Source: Labyrinthula sp. Ha
Taxonomy: Eukaryota; Sar; Bigyra; Labyrinthulida; Labyrinthulaceae
Direction: 5' to 3'
DNA length: 64,000 bases
Assembly: GCA_015227615.1 (NCBI GenBank)
Contig: JAALGZ010000001.1
Location: forward strand, 2,108,001 to 2,172,000
Shown in pieces: positions 47,659 to 58,881 of this stretch. The translations under genes and the position numbers were made by a program. Below the pieces are notes generated by a model that ran no database searches, was not told where the DNA came from, and saw only the letters and a program-made list of their open reading frames with translations. Positions within the stretch are counted from its first letter, which is position 1. Each line of letters begins with the position of its first letter.

Positions 47659-50600
47659 AGAAATGCCAAAGCAGCAGTTTATTCTTATTCAGATCTTATA
47701 TCATTTGATGAAATGAAGTCATTTATCTATGTTCCAAATACCTCTACCCGCTAGGGTTTGGTTTGTTTTACGTTTCACAGCGCATGCATATACATCATGG
47801 AATGAAACCCTTTGTTAACTGGTATCTTACTACGTGATGCTCTAAGCAACTTTGAACTAGCAAGAAGTGCAATGAAGGATGGTCCAGTAACTGATTTTCT
47901 CAACTAGGATGATTGGTTTCTCTTCTGCAGCTATTTGACTTTATTTTTTATGGATGGTAGATAATTCTCTTCCGAAACGATTCGAAGAATTTTCAGTTGC
48001 CGTTATTGTTTAATTTACTAGGAAAATTCTTATTGAGTTCATTGCCTATATTTCCTTGTTTCGTTACATTTTGCAAAGCTATTTTCCAAGCTATGATTCA
48101 CCTTGGGAACAGAGAACTCCACCTTTTTAATACATTTCTGCTAAATGCTTCTAACTCAGGCAAACTGCGCAGAGTCAGATATTACGTTCATTTGTTGGTA
48201 AACAGGTTTGTCGACCTCAGACTTCATAATCTCTACCGAAATCATAATTCGTTTGCGAGTAATCTAACCAGTACCCAGTTCTTAGTGGTTATGACAGTAA
48301 GATCAAGTATTCTAAATGTCTTATTAAATTGATCAAACAATGTTTTAACACGTCATCTCATACAAAAAACTGTAGGCAGTAGAGTAGTTTCACTGATATT
48401 AAGAATGTTTTAAGCTAACTGGGTAGAAACTTTCTTAGATTAAAATAAGTACGATCATTGTGTTAATAATCGGGGCTCAACCAATCAATCAAGGGATTCC
48501 ACCCTGGAATATTGTTTGCTGATCTTAAAACAGTAGGAAAATAAACCATCCAGTACTAAGAGATTTCTCTCAGGTACAAAGTGCATCATAATATTTCGTT
48601 TGACACAATAAGCTGAAAGAAACAGACTTTCCTAACAATAGGAGACCTCTTAAAAGGTCAAGGGCAGCCAAGAGTTAATAATAATATAAAGCAAACCAAA
48701 ACAATTAAATTACTATCAGGGAATAATGTTAATAGATTAATCACAATAAACTTCATCATATATTAATGTTTGAATACTACAAAGCAAGATTCAACACTTT
48801 TGTTGGTTATCTTGATCCCCAAACTCCGGGACTAAAAAATTTTAAATCTCAAAGTGATGGAAACCATGGATGGGAAATATAATCTGCGGCTGACAGCGTG
48901 TTCCCCTTGTTTACTTATTCAGATCTATTTTATGCCAAAGATCAATTGAGAAAATCAAAACGAGTAACCCAAGGGTGCTTGACAGATAAATTTCTTTTGT
49001 TCAAGTGTCTTTCTCATTTAGCAGTCACTTCACATTGATTCATTGCTCAACTACTCTTCGATAGGCAAAATCTCACTGTTCATTTTTGCAAGTATACATT
49101 AACCCGCCTGGAAATCCATAAATAGAATTAATGGGGGAAACGCTTCAGAAATTTTACTTACGGTCATCAGGAGTTCCTACAAAAGCATTTACATCAGAGA
49201 GAGAGGCAAAGATTTTCTAAGCTCTTTTACGTACATTGATGTGGTGGTGGAACTCAATCCACGTAGAATGTGTCGGGTCGCATTAAGGACCTACCTAAAG
49301 AAAACAATGTCTTAGGTATTTGTAATATAGAGTTTGTTTTTTAATACCTAATGGCGAAAGTTAGATGGGTAATTTTAAAAAGTTATTCATGCGGGGAAAA
49401 TACAGATTTTTATCTTAAGTAGGCATGCATTTTTATATAATTTATCAAACATCAAATAACTCTTATTCTGATTCTGAATAAGAACAAGAAGTTTGATATT
49501 TTGCTTCTTATCTAGTGTTTTTGATATCATTCAGATTATCAACGGACCACCAACATGAGATAGGGTTACAAAGCTCTGGGACATGAGACTAAATCTTTTC
49601 TTTTTTCAATATTGCACCTTCTTAAAACCTTGTAGAAATGGGTACGTAATCCTTGGATAATCCAGGAAAATATTGCAGTTGATCCATATGGACCATTTTA
49701 TGAAGATTTTAATACAATAAAAAAAACAAGAGAAAATATTGTTATTTTGTCCATTATCTGTGGTACAGTTTTTCGTTGATCATCAACACATAGAATAGGT
49801 CTGTAAATTTTAGTGATTATCAATAAGAAGAATTTAAACTAAAAATCGTTGTTAAATCAACATTAAAATTGCATGCACCCCTTATTAGAAGTAAGAACAC
49901 AGTTATAGCGATTCGAAAAAGGTAGAACTTGAAACAAAGTGTGAAATACATTTCAGTACGATAGGTGTAGGAAACTTATGGAGACTAGGTAGACTTGTTA
50001 GAGTTATGAGCGTTATAAAACAACTATTTACTGTGAAGTACGCTAAGTTCCCTTTGCGGTACAAGTGCCCTACCGAAAGAGAGCCCCAGGAAAAGAGTAG
50101 TTCAACATGAGTGTAATCTGTCATGCCAGGGTTCTCTGATATTGATATGATGATGAATGCAAGAACTCCAATAAACAGTCACGATTCATCACATAAGCTT
50201 GGAATGGAGTTAATTTATCACCGTGAAATATTCCCAGTATTTGATTGTGATGAATTTCCTAGTGCAAGGAATGACCTTGGTTTTGGTTAAACCGTTTAAG
50301 AAGCCTCACTATCAGCACTTCTTAGATACAATTGGAGGCTTTGCTCTAAAACCACTTAGTGGTTAATTCTATATTAGCCCTTAAACAGTTGTTTAAAACC
50401 TTGCTAGCATACATCTACCTACAAAGTTCCTATTTACTCTAGCTTCATCCCTCTTTGTGCGCCTGTGACATTATTAGTGCTCATATTAGAGTATATAGAG
50501 GCTAGAACAATTATTCAAGAAAAGTTCTTTGAAAAGTAACAAGAATGCTCGTGTTTAGGAGATCTGGTTTCCCTTAAAAACTGAAGCAAGAGATAATTGG

Positions 50601-50901
50601 TTAGGAAGTTTGTATTATTTTTCTCGGTTATTGTTTATTCAACCGATCGGAAATATCTTCCACATAAAGTCCAAAACAGAAAATTTTCCTCACTAGAAAG
50701 TACAGGGTTCTTCAGGAGCCGATTACAGCACAATATCACGAGACTTGATTTCCCAAAAGTCCATATAATTGACTGCATACCAAATTATTACACGATACAT
50801 CCGATAAAATCGCTATTCCCGCTTTCGGTAATCCTCTATCGGCAAATTACAGGACGGAATAAAACAAACCAAAAAGAAAATCCAATAAGATATTTCAAGA
50901 A
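47659..50901. other. Gene-poor stretch
   Basis: No supported gene. The ORF at 47997-48332 and the minus ORF at 49903-50124 show no family. Near 49430-49540 and 49770-49850 there are words shared with the 230-bp repeat, too diverged to call. An open frame runs without ATG up to the start of the dehydrogenase gene (50597-50905) and is probably chance. Confidence 0.45.
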
Positions 50902-51846
50902 ATGACTCTTAGATTTGATGGAAAGGTAGCCGTAGTAACGGGCGCAGGAAATGGTATACACATGTATTTTCCTTAAAGTTTAGGACTAGGACGGGCATAT
51001 GCTCTACTTCTTGGATCCAGGGGAGCAAAGGTCGTAGTTAATGACTTGGGGGGAAGTTTCAAAGGAGATGGAAAAAGTACAAGGGCAGCTGATAAAGTAG
51101 TTGAAGAGATTCAGAAAGCTGGTGGGGAAGCCGTTGCGAACTATGACTCAGTAACTGATGGAGATAAGGTTATTCAAACCGCTTTAGATACATATGGAAG
51201 TATCGATATTTTGGTGAACAACGCAGGGATCTTAAGAGACGTAAGTTTCAAGAAAATGACTGACCAGGATTTCAAACTTGTGCACGATGTTCACATGTGG
51301 GGAACATACAAAACTACTAAAGCTGCGTGGGCAACTATGCAGAAGAATAAGTATGGAAGAATTGTGAATGTTGCTTCCGCTGCTGGAATCTATGGTAACT
51401 TTGGACAGGCGAATTACTCTAGTGCTAAACTAGGAATCTTGTCTTTCACCAAGACTATTGCACATGAGGGTGCTAGTAAAAATATCATTGCAAACTGTGT
51501 TGCCCCGTTCGCTGCATCTAGAATGACTGAAACTATTATGCCACAGGAACTTCTGGAAATGATGGGACCTGAGTATGTTGCTCCAATTGTTGGATACTTA
51601 TGCCACGAGAGTGTAGAAGGAACTGGACAACTTATTGAACTTGGAGGTGGATGGGTATCTGCTCTAAGATGGCAAAGAACTGCTGGTAAAACTCTTCCTC
51701 CTGGTGACTTTACCCCAGAAGCTGTACAGAAGTTGTGGGGAGACATCACCGATTTCGAAGGCGAAGTTACCTATCCTACAAGTCCTAATGACGCAATGGA
51801 AAGCATTGTTGCAAACCTTGAAGCATACAAAAAAGCTAAGCTTTAA
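50902..51846 (+). CDS. Peroxisomal (3R)-hydroxyacyl-CoA dehydrogenase (MFE-2 type SDR)
   Basis: Two exons (50902-50953, 50984-51846) with a 30-nt intron that splits the first glycine-rich motif; splicing restores VTGAGNGLGRAYALLL, the NAD(P)-binding TGxxxGxG of short-chain dehydrogenases. 304 residues. Further motifs: VVVNDLGGSFKGDGKST, NNAGILRD, catalytic NVASAAGIYGNFGQANYSSA (Ser...YxxxK type), TMPQ-like IMPQELLEMM and GGGWVSALRWQRT. These belong to the dehydrogenase unit of multifunctional enzyme 2 (HSD17B4, yeast Fox2). Here it stands alone: the hydratase and SCP2 units are missing, and the protein ends in AKL, an accepted PTS1 peroxisomal import signal. It should act in peroxisomal beta-oxidation together with a separately encoded hydratase. 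The LRR gene follows tail to tail, 90 bp away. Confidence 0.93.
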
Positions 51847-51936
51847 AATTTCAATGTTTTAAAATTTAAAATCTAACTTAAATCTATAAAATATGGGACA
51901 CAACTTACATATTCTACTACAACCTTTATGTAGATT

Positions 51937-54793
51937 TCAACTTATTTGAACAGTACTATCCTTGCTATTAGTTTCTGAACAGGTCTGTTGCATTGACTCT
52001 TTTACCTGCTTGGAAATTACATGCTCAAGATCTATAACCTTTGCAGCTTTTTTTGCCTCTTCTGCAGAGGAGTCTTCATGAGCATTTATATCTGGCTCCG
52101 CTTCTTCTTGTTTTCTGGAATTTTGTTCTGAAACAGCAGAAACTTTTTCATTCGCAATAGAATCTTCTTCTGAAACAGCAGAAGCTTTTTCATTTACAAT
52201 AGAATCTTCTTCACTATAGCTGCTGTCACTAGCATCTGCGGTAGAGCTAGAGCTATGCCTTCTGGTTCCCCGTTCTCTATCATTATAAAACATTGAGAAA
52301 CTTTGCGCTCGAAAAAGAAGTGTCCATATTAGAGATGCCACTGAAGAACATACAGTGATAATTGCAAAAATATTCCAAGTATCCTCACCTTCCTCAATGT
52401 AAAAGTCAGAATTGGATAGAACAACAATAACAAGCTGAGGAATATCTTCGAAAACATTGTTTACCACCCCATACGCTCTTAACCTGTATATCTCATACTT
52501 CGTCAAGGGCATATCAAGGCCACAAATTCCTGTGCTTGCCAAAGCTATGGTTTCTACGGAAAATATTGCTAGACACTGAATGCAAGTGTATACTAAATCG
52601 TGCTTTTCAATCCACTTCCGTATTCTCTTCTTTTTCGTAGCCTTGTGTGAAAAAATAATTACCAAAGTTGTGTTTACTGCTATAGGTAAAGTAATGAATA
52701 AGACTGCAAAATAGAATAAGTTTGAAACCCGTTCGTTTGGACTGTAATATAGAGAAAGCGCAAACATCAAATCAGTAATAAAATCCCCAAAAACAAACAT
52801 CGAGGTTATAAACCCGCCCATAATCCTTGCTAATGATATTTGCTGCTGCGGCTGCAATTCGGGTTTAGAACTTGGACCAGAATAATCTCCCTCTAGATCT
52901 ACATTGCGCGGTTTTTGCAACTCTCCTTCTGCATTTGAAGCAGCACCAGCTGATGGATTCACCCTTCTTCCTTCGAAGAACTTCAGCTGAATCACCAGAA
53001 TGCAAAAAATAAAACTGAAGACGCCAACGTATATCATAAATGGTAAGAAATCCATAATGTCATCACCAACGAGGTTGCCATGTGTAGAAGGTAACTCATC
53101 AATCATAGTTGGTGCATGCGTCGGCGAACCTGTATCCTCACTGGGAAGCTCTCCTGTACTGGTAGGGAATAAAGTAGGAGAGCTTGAAGGGTAGAGAGTA
53201 GGAGATACAGAAGGGTTCACAGATGGTGCAAAGGTAGGTTCTACAGTTGGAACAGATGTCGGAACATCTGTAGAAGTAGATGGAGAGGCAGAAGGCGTAA
53301 GCGTTGGATTCATCGTTGGAAATAGAGTAGGTATAATCGTTGGGTTGCTTGTTGGAGCTAGTGAGGGCTCCATGGTGGGTTCTAAGCTTGGGGATTCACT
53401 AGGAGAGGCTGTAGGAGTTTTGGTCGGGGCAAATGTTGGTCTTGGAGTTTTGTATTCACACACTTGAATGTCGTGATCGATATCTTTAATGTTCTCTGCG
53501 TGAGCGAGGTCCATACAAAGATCGTTCCTTCCAGCAACAGACATAACTCTAACCTCCTTCAAGTTCTTGAGTTTCAAAAAACTTTCAGGGATACTTCCTT
53601 GAAGATAATTGTTCTGACAGTGAAAAATACGAAGCTTTGTAAGGTCCCCGAAGCTTCTAGGTATCCCACCTTGCAAATAGTTTCCATCCACATACAGTTC
53701 TTCTAGCGAACTCAGAACTCCCCAGGAAGTGGGGAGTGTGCCATTGAAAAAATTTCCTGACAATACAAGTTTTTTTAAGCTTCGAAGCTGTTGATTATTC
53801 AGAATTTCTGGTAAGGATCCACTGAATCCAGAATATCCCAAATCAAGGTATTCCATTTTGGACCATGTCCCAAAACCAATAGGTCCTTGAAAGTTATTAA
53901 ATGCAAGATTCAGGGTATTTAGAAGAGATAAATCCCTTAAGCCATCAAGAAAATTCCCTGAAAGGTCATTGAGTGAGAGGTCGAGTATTCTTAGGTTGCT
54001 AGTTTTTCCTAATGAAAAAGGCAAATCCCCATCTAAGTGATTGTCATTCGCTTCAAATTCTTTTAAAGAGGACTGAATATCTCCTTCGAATAGTTCCTCT
54101 GATAATGTACCATTGAAGGAGTTGTCTGATAAATAAAGAAACTTTAGCCTTAACTCTGAAAACGAAGTTGGAATTTCACCTGACAATTGGTTATGAGAGA
54201 AATCAACTAATTGAATGTTGTTGCCTAGATTCTCAATTTCAACTGGAATTGAACCTGAAAATTGGTTTTGCTGGAGATGCAAATAAACTGGATTCAGTTT
54301 GAATAAAACTGAAGGTATTTCTCCCACGATGTTGTTTTCTGCTAAATTTAAGTAGTTCAAATTAAGTGCTTGAACATCTGAATCAGTGAGATTTGAAATA
54401 GATCCAACTAGTCCAGTATTTTTTAAGTCTAATCTAACTAGGGAAGGTATTCCAAGAATTTCGTTGGGGAACCATCCGCGTATAGTTGGATTGTCATCTA
54501 ACTCTAACCGCCGTAAAGGTAATTCAGAAAGAAAAGATGGAATGCCACCAAATAAATTATTTCCTGTAAGATCAATTGCAAAAAGGTCTGTAAGTTCTAA
54601 TATTGCGGGTGAAATGCTGTCAAAAATTCCTTCCAGTTCAAGCTCGCTAAGATATGAAGCAATAAAACAGTAGATACATTTTGGTTGTGTCTGAGCAAAA
54701 TACTCTGTCTTGCAAAATACTGACACAGGTTCGACCTGAATAGAAAGGAAAAACAAGCGCAAGTATTAGAACTTGGCCATTTAACATATTCAT
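51937..54793 (-). CDS. LRR receptor-like protein with PT-rich stalk and multipass domain
   Basis: A 31-nt intron (54647-54677) joins a first exon (54793-54678) that supplies the signal peptide (MNMLNGQVLILALVFPFYSG) and N-cap cysteines (RTCVSI, VFCSDTTK) to the long exon (54646-51937); without it the frame has no signal peptide. 941 residues: about 15 plant-type leucine-rich repeats (to about residue 420, LxxNxLxGxIP style), a Pro/Thr/Ser stalk (PTFAPTKTPTASPSESPS and similar, about 435-550), a transmembrane span, then a further multipass block (DFITDLMFALSLYY, FEDIPQLVIVVL), and an acidic Ser-rich tail with two 14-residue repeats of the form EEDSIxNEKxSAVS. The PT stalk style is common in stramenopile and haptophyte surface proteins. 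No kinase domain. Likely a cell-surface recognition or adhesion protein; ligand unknown. Confidence 0.85.
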
Positions 54794-54899
54794 GTTTTGG
54801 TTGCTCGATGTGGATGGATGAATCAGGCAAAGACTCCTCCGCCATCTTTGTTCTATTTCCTCTTGTCAAGAACCCGTTCACAAATTACTAATGACGTGG

Positions 54900-57800
54900 C
54901 AGAAACAGACTATCGAACTACCAAGGCCAAACTGTATAGATTCGTAATGACTTCGTTTTTCTTATTTACTGAACATAAGCTTCATGAAAGCACAGCCTGC
55001 ATGGTTCTAAACGTTGTAACGCTTTAAGAATTATTGAAGTCCTCGGTGAACAAAAGTTTCACAATAGTCACTCGTAAACTGATATTCACATGTGTTAATT
55101 CTATAGTACAAACACAAAGGAAGGTCTTACATCGACAACTGCGGTGAACAACAAAATAACAATAACTTAAAGGTTAAACACGGCATAAGCATTCCGCAAA
55201 TTAAGTAATATACATATATTAGTTAGAATAGTGGATGCAATGGAGGAGAACAGTCCAGAAAAGTGGAACAAACACTCTATGAGATGGAAGTCAGGACAAC
55301 GTATTTAAAAAACTATTAGAAAGGTTAAAATGCTTTAGTTATTTTGAAGATTTCTAAGATTAAGTTAAGAACTTATGGAAATAAAAAATAATGTGAAAGC
55401 TGTTTTAGGCAGAGTAATTTGGATTGAAAGAATAGGACACTCTAAGAAAAGAGGGCTTTAAAATTGAGTCCTCCTAGCTCCAGCCCATGAACGGAATGTA
55501 TCTACAGAACACATTACACTGTGAAAAATTCTTAACTAATAAAATAAATTTTATTTGGTTAGAAGTATAGAGTCATAAGAGTACATTTGGCAATGGTATA
55601 TATCTGCTCCATCAGTTTCAATTCAAGACCTAAGTTCAACAAGTTCTTCATCCCCTTTATATCAAAATATACTTACGGAGTAGTCAGGGACCCTTTATCA
55701 ATAACTCTGGCCACATGATATACAGGTGAGATGTAATAACAATATGAATGACTGCTAGACTTAGGTATATTAAATCATTATGTGTCGGGCAGAAGCGCCT
55801 GATGGTATTCAGCTAGAGTATTACTGTTCCCATAATAACTTTTAGCGAATACTAATTAGTGGCTGATCCATACAACTAAGTTTTTTGTCTATATTAATTG
55901 TTCTATTAGTTACTTAAGGGGTGGAAAACAAAAGAAGTTCGATTAATTGTAGCTAGATACGAGAATTATGCAGTCTTGAGTTGTTTTTCTAGTCTGTTCA
56001 TTAAATGGAAACGACACAAGAAAGAGAATTGTACTCCACAAAGAGAGTCGTAAAGATGCAAAAACATAGTTTAACTATGTAAATGTAGGAGCATAATTAG
56101 GTAGTTAGATTAACCGTATGAATCCCTTATGGAATAGCAACTGACCACTGAAATTTATTTCTGTTCGTGTCAACTCTTAACAGAGAGTTATCTTTTGTGA
56201 GTGACACCATGTTGGATAAATTAATTTTTCAGAACAAAAAAGATTAGGCTTTCTTACCTAAAACTATACTAGCTCTGTTTTGATTCAAGCAGAGGTCATT
56301 TACGATAATCATATAGAAAGGGATGCAACGAGAATTTCTGTGGCCATGACTTAAACTCTAACCCGCTATAGATAACCTCGTAATTTCTTCCCGCGTTACT
56401 AGCTATGCTAAGCTTTAAATGCCGTTATGAGATAGACAAACATGAGTAGTTCTATACTGAAACTTTAATCCTAATTTCATTGTCAGTATTCTTGGGCATA
56501 ACATAGCCTAAGCTGAACTCCCCACACCTATTACTCAAGGTCCAAACGAGGAGTGTCTATGAGAAAGGCTTTATTGCTCTAGTTGGTTACATCATTTTCA
56601 TTTGGAAAGATTAAAGAGCTAGTTATCGCTTCATAAGCAAAACAGATCAAGGAATATTGGCTTCGCTTATTTGAAAAAAAAATACAGTAACCTAATAGTA
56701 TGGTTTATTTAAGCAGCTTTGTTGGTTTGGTGAAATTTTCTTTTTACTTAGATGAATGGAAAATATGGGTTACGAAGTGCTCTGAAGCCATATTTATACT
56801 AGACTCGTTAATCGAGTTAATGAAAAGGGGCAAACCAAATTTGGTAGTCGCAAGAGCTTAAACATTATGATGAAAACTGTTTTCATACTACTCTGTCAGG
56901 AATGGTTTTAAACCAAAACCAATAAGCTCTACTAAATGCGGAATAACACCATAATATGCCTCTGATAATGATAATGATGCATGAAATTAATAGTTTGGCA
57001 ACTATAATGTTCTAATCATTAAAAAAATTAAATTAATCAAAAATTTTCCATTAATGCAATCTGCAAATATTCTGAAAAAACCATCATGAATGGAAAGATT
57101 TACTCACTGTCATCTATATTGAAATAACTTGATGTTCTTTGTGAATCATTCTAATAAATACAGGTATTGAGTCTATTTGAACAACTTTCGTCTTAAAGGT
57201 TTTGGCCATTCTTCAATTCAAGAAGTTTTTTAAGATTTCGAAACATATGGAAGCATGAACGAAAATTCCTTGCTTAGTTTGCCCTAATTACTTTAACAAG
57301 TTCTTTAAGATTTGTCAAATATTTTACACTTATTTCTTATAAAAAACCATATGACCTGTTGATTATTCATCCTATTAAATCAAAACTAGCTTTATTAGAG
57401 GAACTGATATATGAGTCAGACTCTCCTAGGTAGAAATCGAATAAGCGGTGGTAAGTTTGGCGCTACTATGATGTTGAGATGGAAATAGAATAACAAAAAC
57501 AGTTAGGGGAGACGGGTATTATAAAGTGGGCAACATAATTCATCTCCCTATAAAAATACCAAAGCTTCTCTGTTTTCGCTCAGTGTTACATGGAAAGTTT
57601 TCAAGATTTGGTTGAGTTCTCATGAGAACATTATAAGGCACCCTATGTCACAGTCGTCGTTAGAATACAAGAGTAAAGAAGGATAAAATTTTCCCATTTG
57701 TATCATCATGTCTTGATTTAAATACTGCCTACAACACATTTGCAACAAATGTATTTTTTTGAGACATAATTACTTAAGATAAGTTTATTATACTCAGAGA

Positions 57801-58881
57801 TAAGTTTAGTTACTCTAATATTATCGCTACATGTTTGCTCTCTCTTTGAACTGTAACTAAAATGATTTTGGAGGAGATTAAAATGAAAAAGTAATGAAAT
57901 CAAGATATATTAACAACTTTAGATATTTTCTTTCAATTTACACGGAAAGGTTTAATTTTCTAGGGACAATTTTGTTTTCTGGCTACTCTTTGGGGGTGAG
58001 ATGCAGCAGATATAGCTGAGCTTGTTCACTACCGCTTTCTATGATAACATCCGTTACAAACACGATTTCCATGGGCCGATTAGTTTCTTCCGTGAAACTT
58101 TGAAATAATAGAATATTATGTATGGATAGTGCATGTTTTCACCTAAAACTATGTATGTAGCTGTTAAGGCCTCATGGGCAAGGTACTTGGCTTTGAATGA
58201 TTGGCTCCGTGGAGTATGAGTAATTCAAGTTTTCAGTGCCATGGCAAGAAAACGTGCCGGGGGGTTGGTTTGGTGGGTTCAAGTCCCACAGGACGCATGA
58301 AAGGGCTTTGGGTCTAGTATGTCCTCCTTGTAAGACCGAAGGACTTCCAACCTCCAAGTAGTCCCCCCCCAAAAAACGTTGTATGTACCAGTTGTCGTTG
58401 GGATTGGTCTCTTTAAGTTCACTCCTGGTAGGACAGAAAAAAGAATCGAATGCAATGAATCTAGTGAACTCTATAGGGGGAGTATGTCTTTTACACTGGC
58501 GCTAAATCATCCAGTTCCTTGCTTATAGCTACATATATTTTACTGGAAACTCTTTAACTCACCGAACCCTGAACTCTCAAACATTGCATCACTACCAATG
58601 AACCCCCTAATATCTCTTTAGGTCAAGAAAAGCCAAAATCTAAGTGCACCTGTTAGTTAGTTTACTTATGAGTTAATTGGGTTTGAATGTGCCTGTTGGT
58701 GTCTCAGGTAGAAACCTATCACATTGCCTTTCTCGGTCATGATTCTCTACAGACTTTCCTAAGGTTGTGTCTTTAATATTTTTTATCATTCTTGGTGTTA
58801 AAATAAAATGTACCCAATAGTCGTTCATCACCGTAATAATAGTTTTCGTTTTTCCGACCGTTTAGTTCGAATAGAGCGAAA
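54900..58881. other. Gene-poor stretch
   Basis: No supported gene. Very AT-rich until about 58150, then a more GC-rich patch up to about 58500 that contains a tRNA-like T-arm (listed separately). The divergent 5' region of the LRR gene is at its left edge and the hydrolase promoter at its right edge. Confidence 0.5.
58150..58385 (+). repeat. Possible tRNA-derived SINE-like element
   Basis: A perfect 5-bp stem with a 7-nt loop at 58273-58289 (GTGGG TTCAAGT CCCAC) has the sequence of a tRNA T-arm, and GGTTCAAGTCC within it is a good pol III B box. About 75 bp upstream, TTGGCTCCGTGG resembles an A box. No acceptor or anticodon stem pairs, so it is not a tRNA gene. The patch is more GC-rich than its surroundings and ends in a run of C then A (58363-58376). 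A single copy in this window, so the SINE call rests on the boxes only. Confidence 0.25.

Noticed and set aside
50597-50905. ORF of 102 codons overlapping the start of the dehydrogenase gene
   Set aside because: No ATG, no family, and it lies where the promoter and 5' UTR of the dehydrogenase must be.
58201-58300. A tRNA gene
   Set aside because: Only the T-arm folds; the seven bases after it have no complementary acceptor strand upstream and no anticodon arm is visible.
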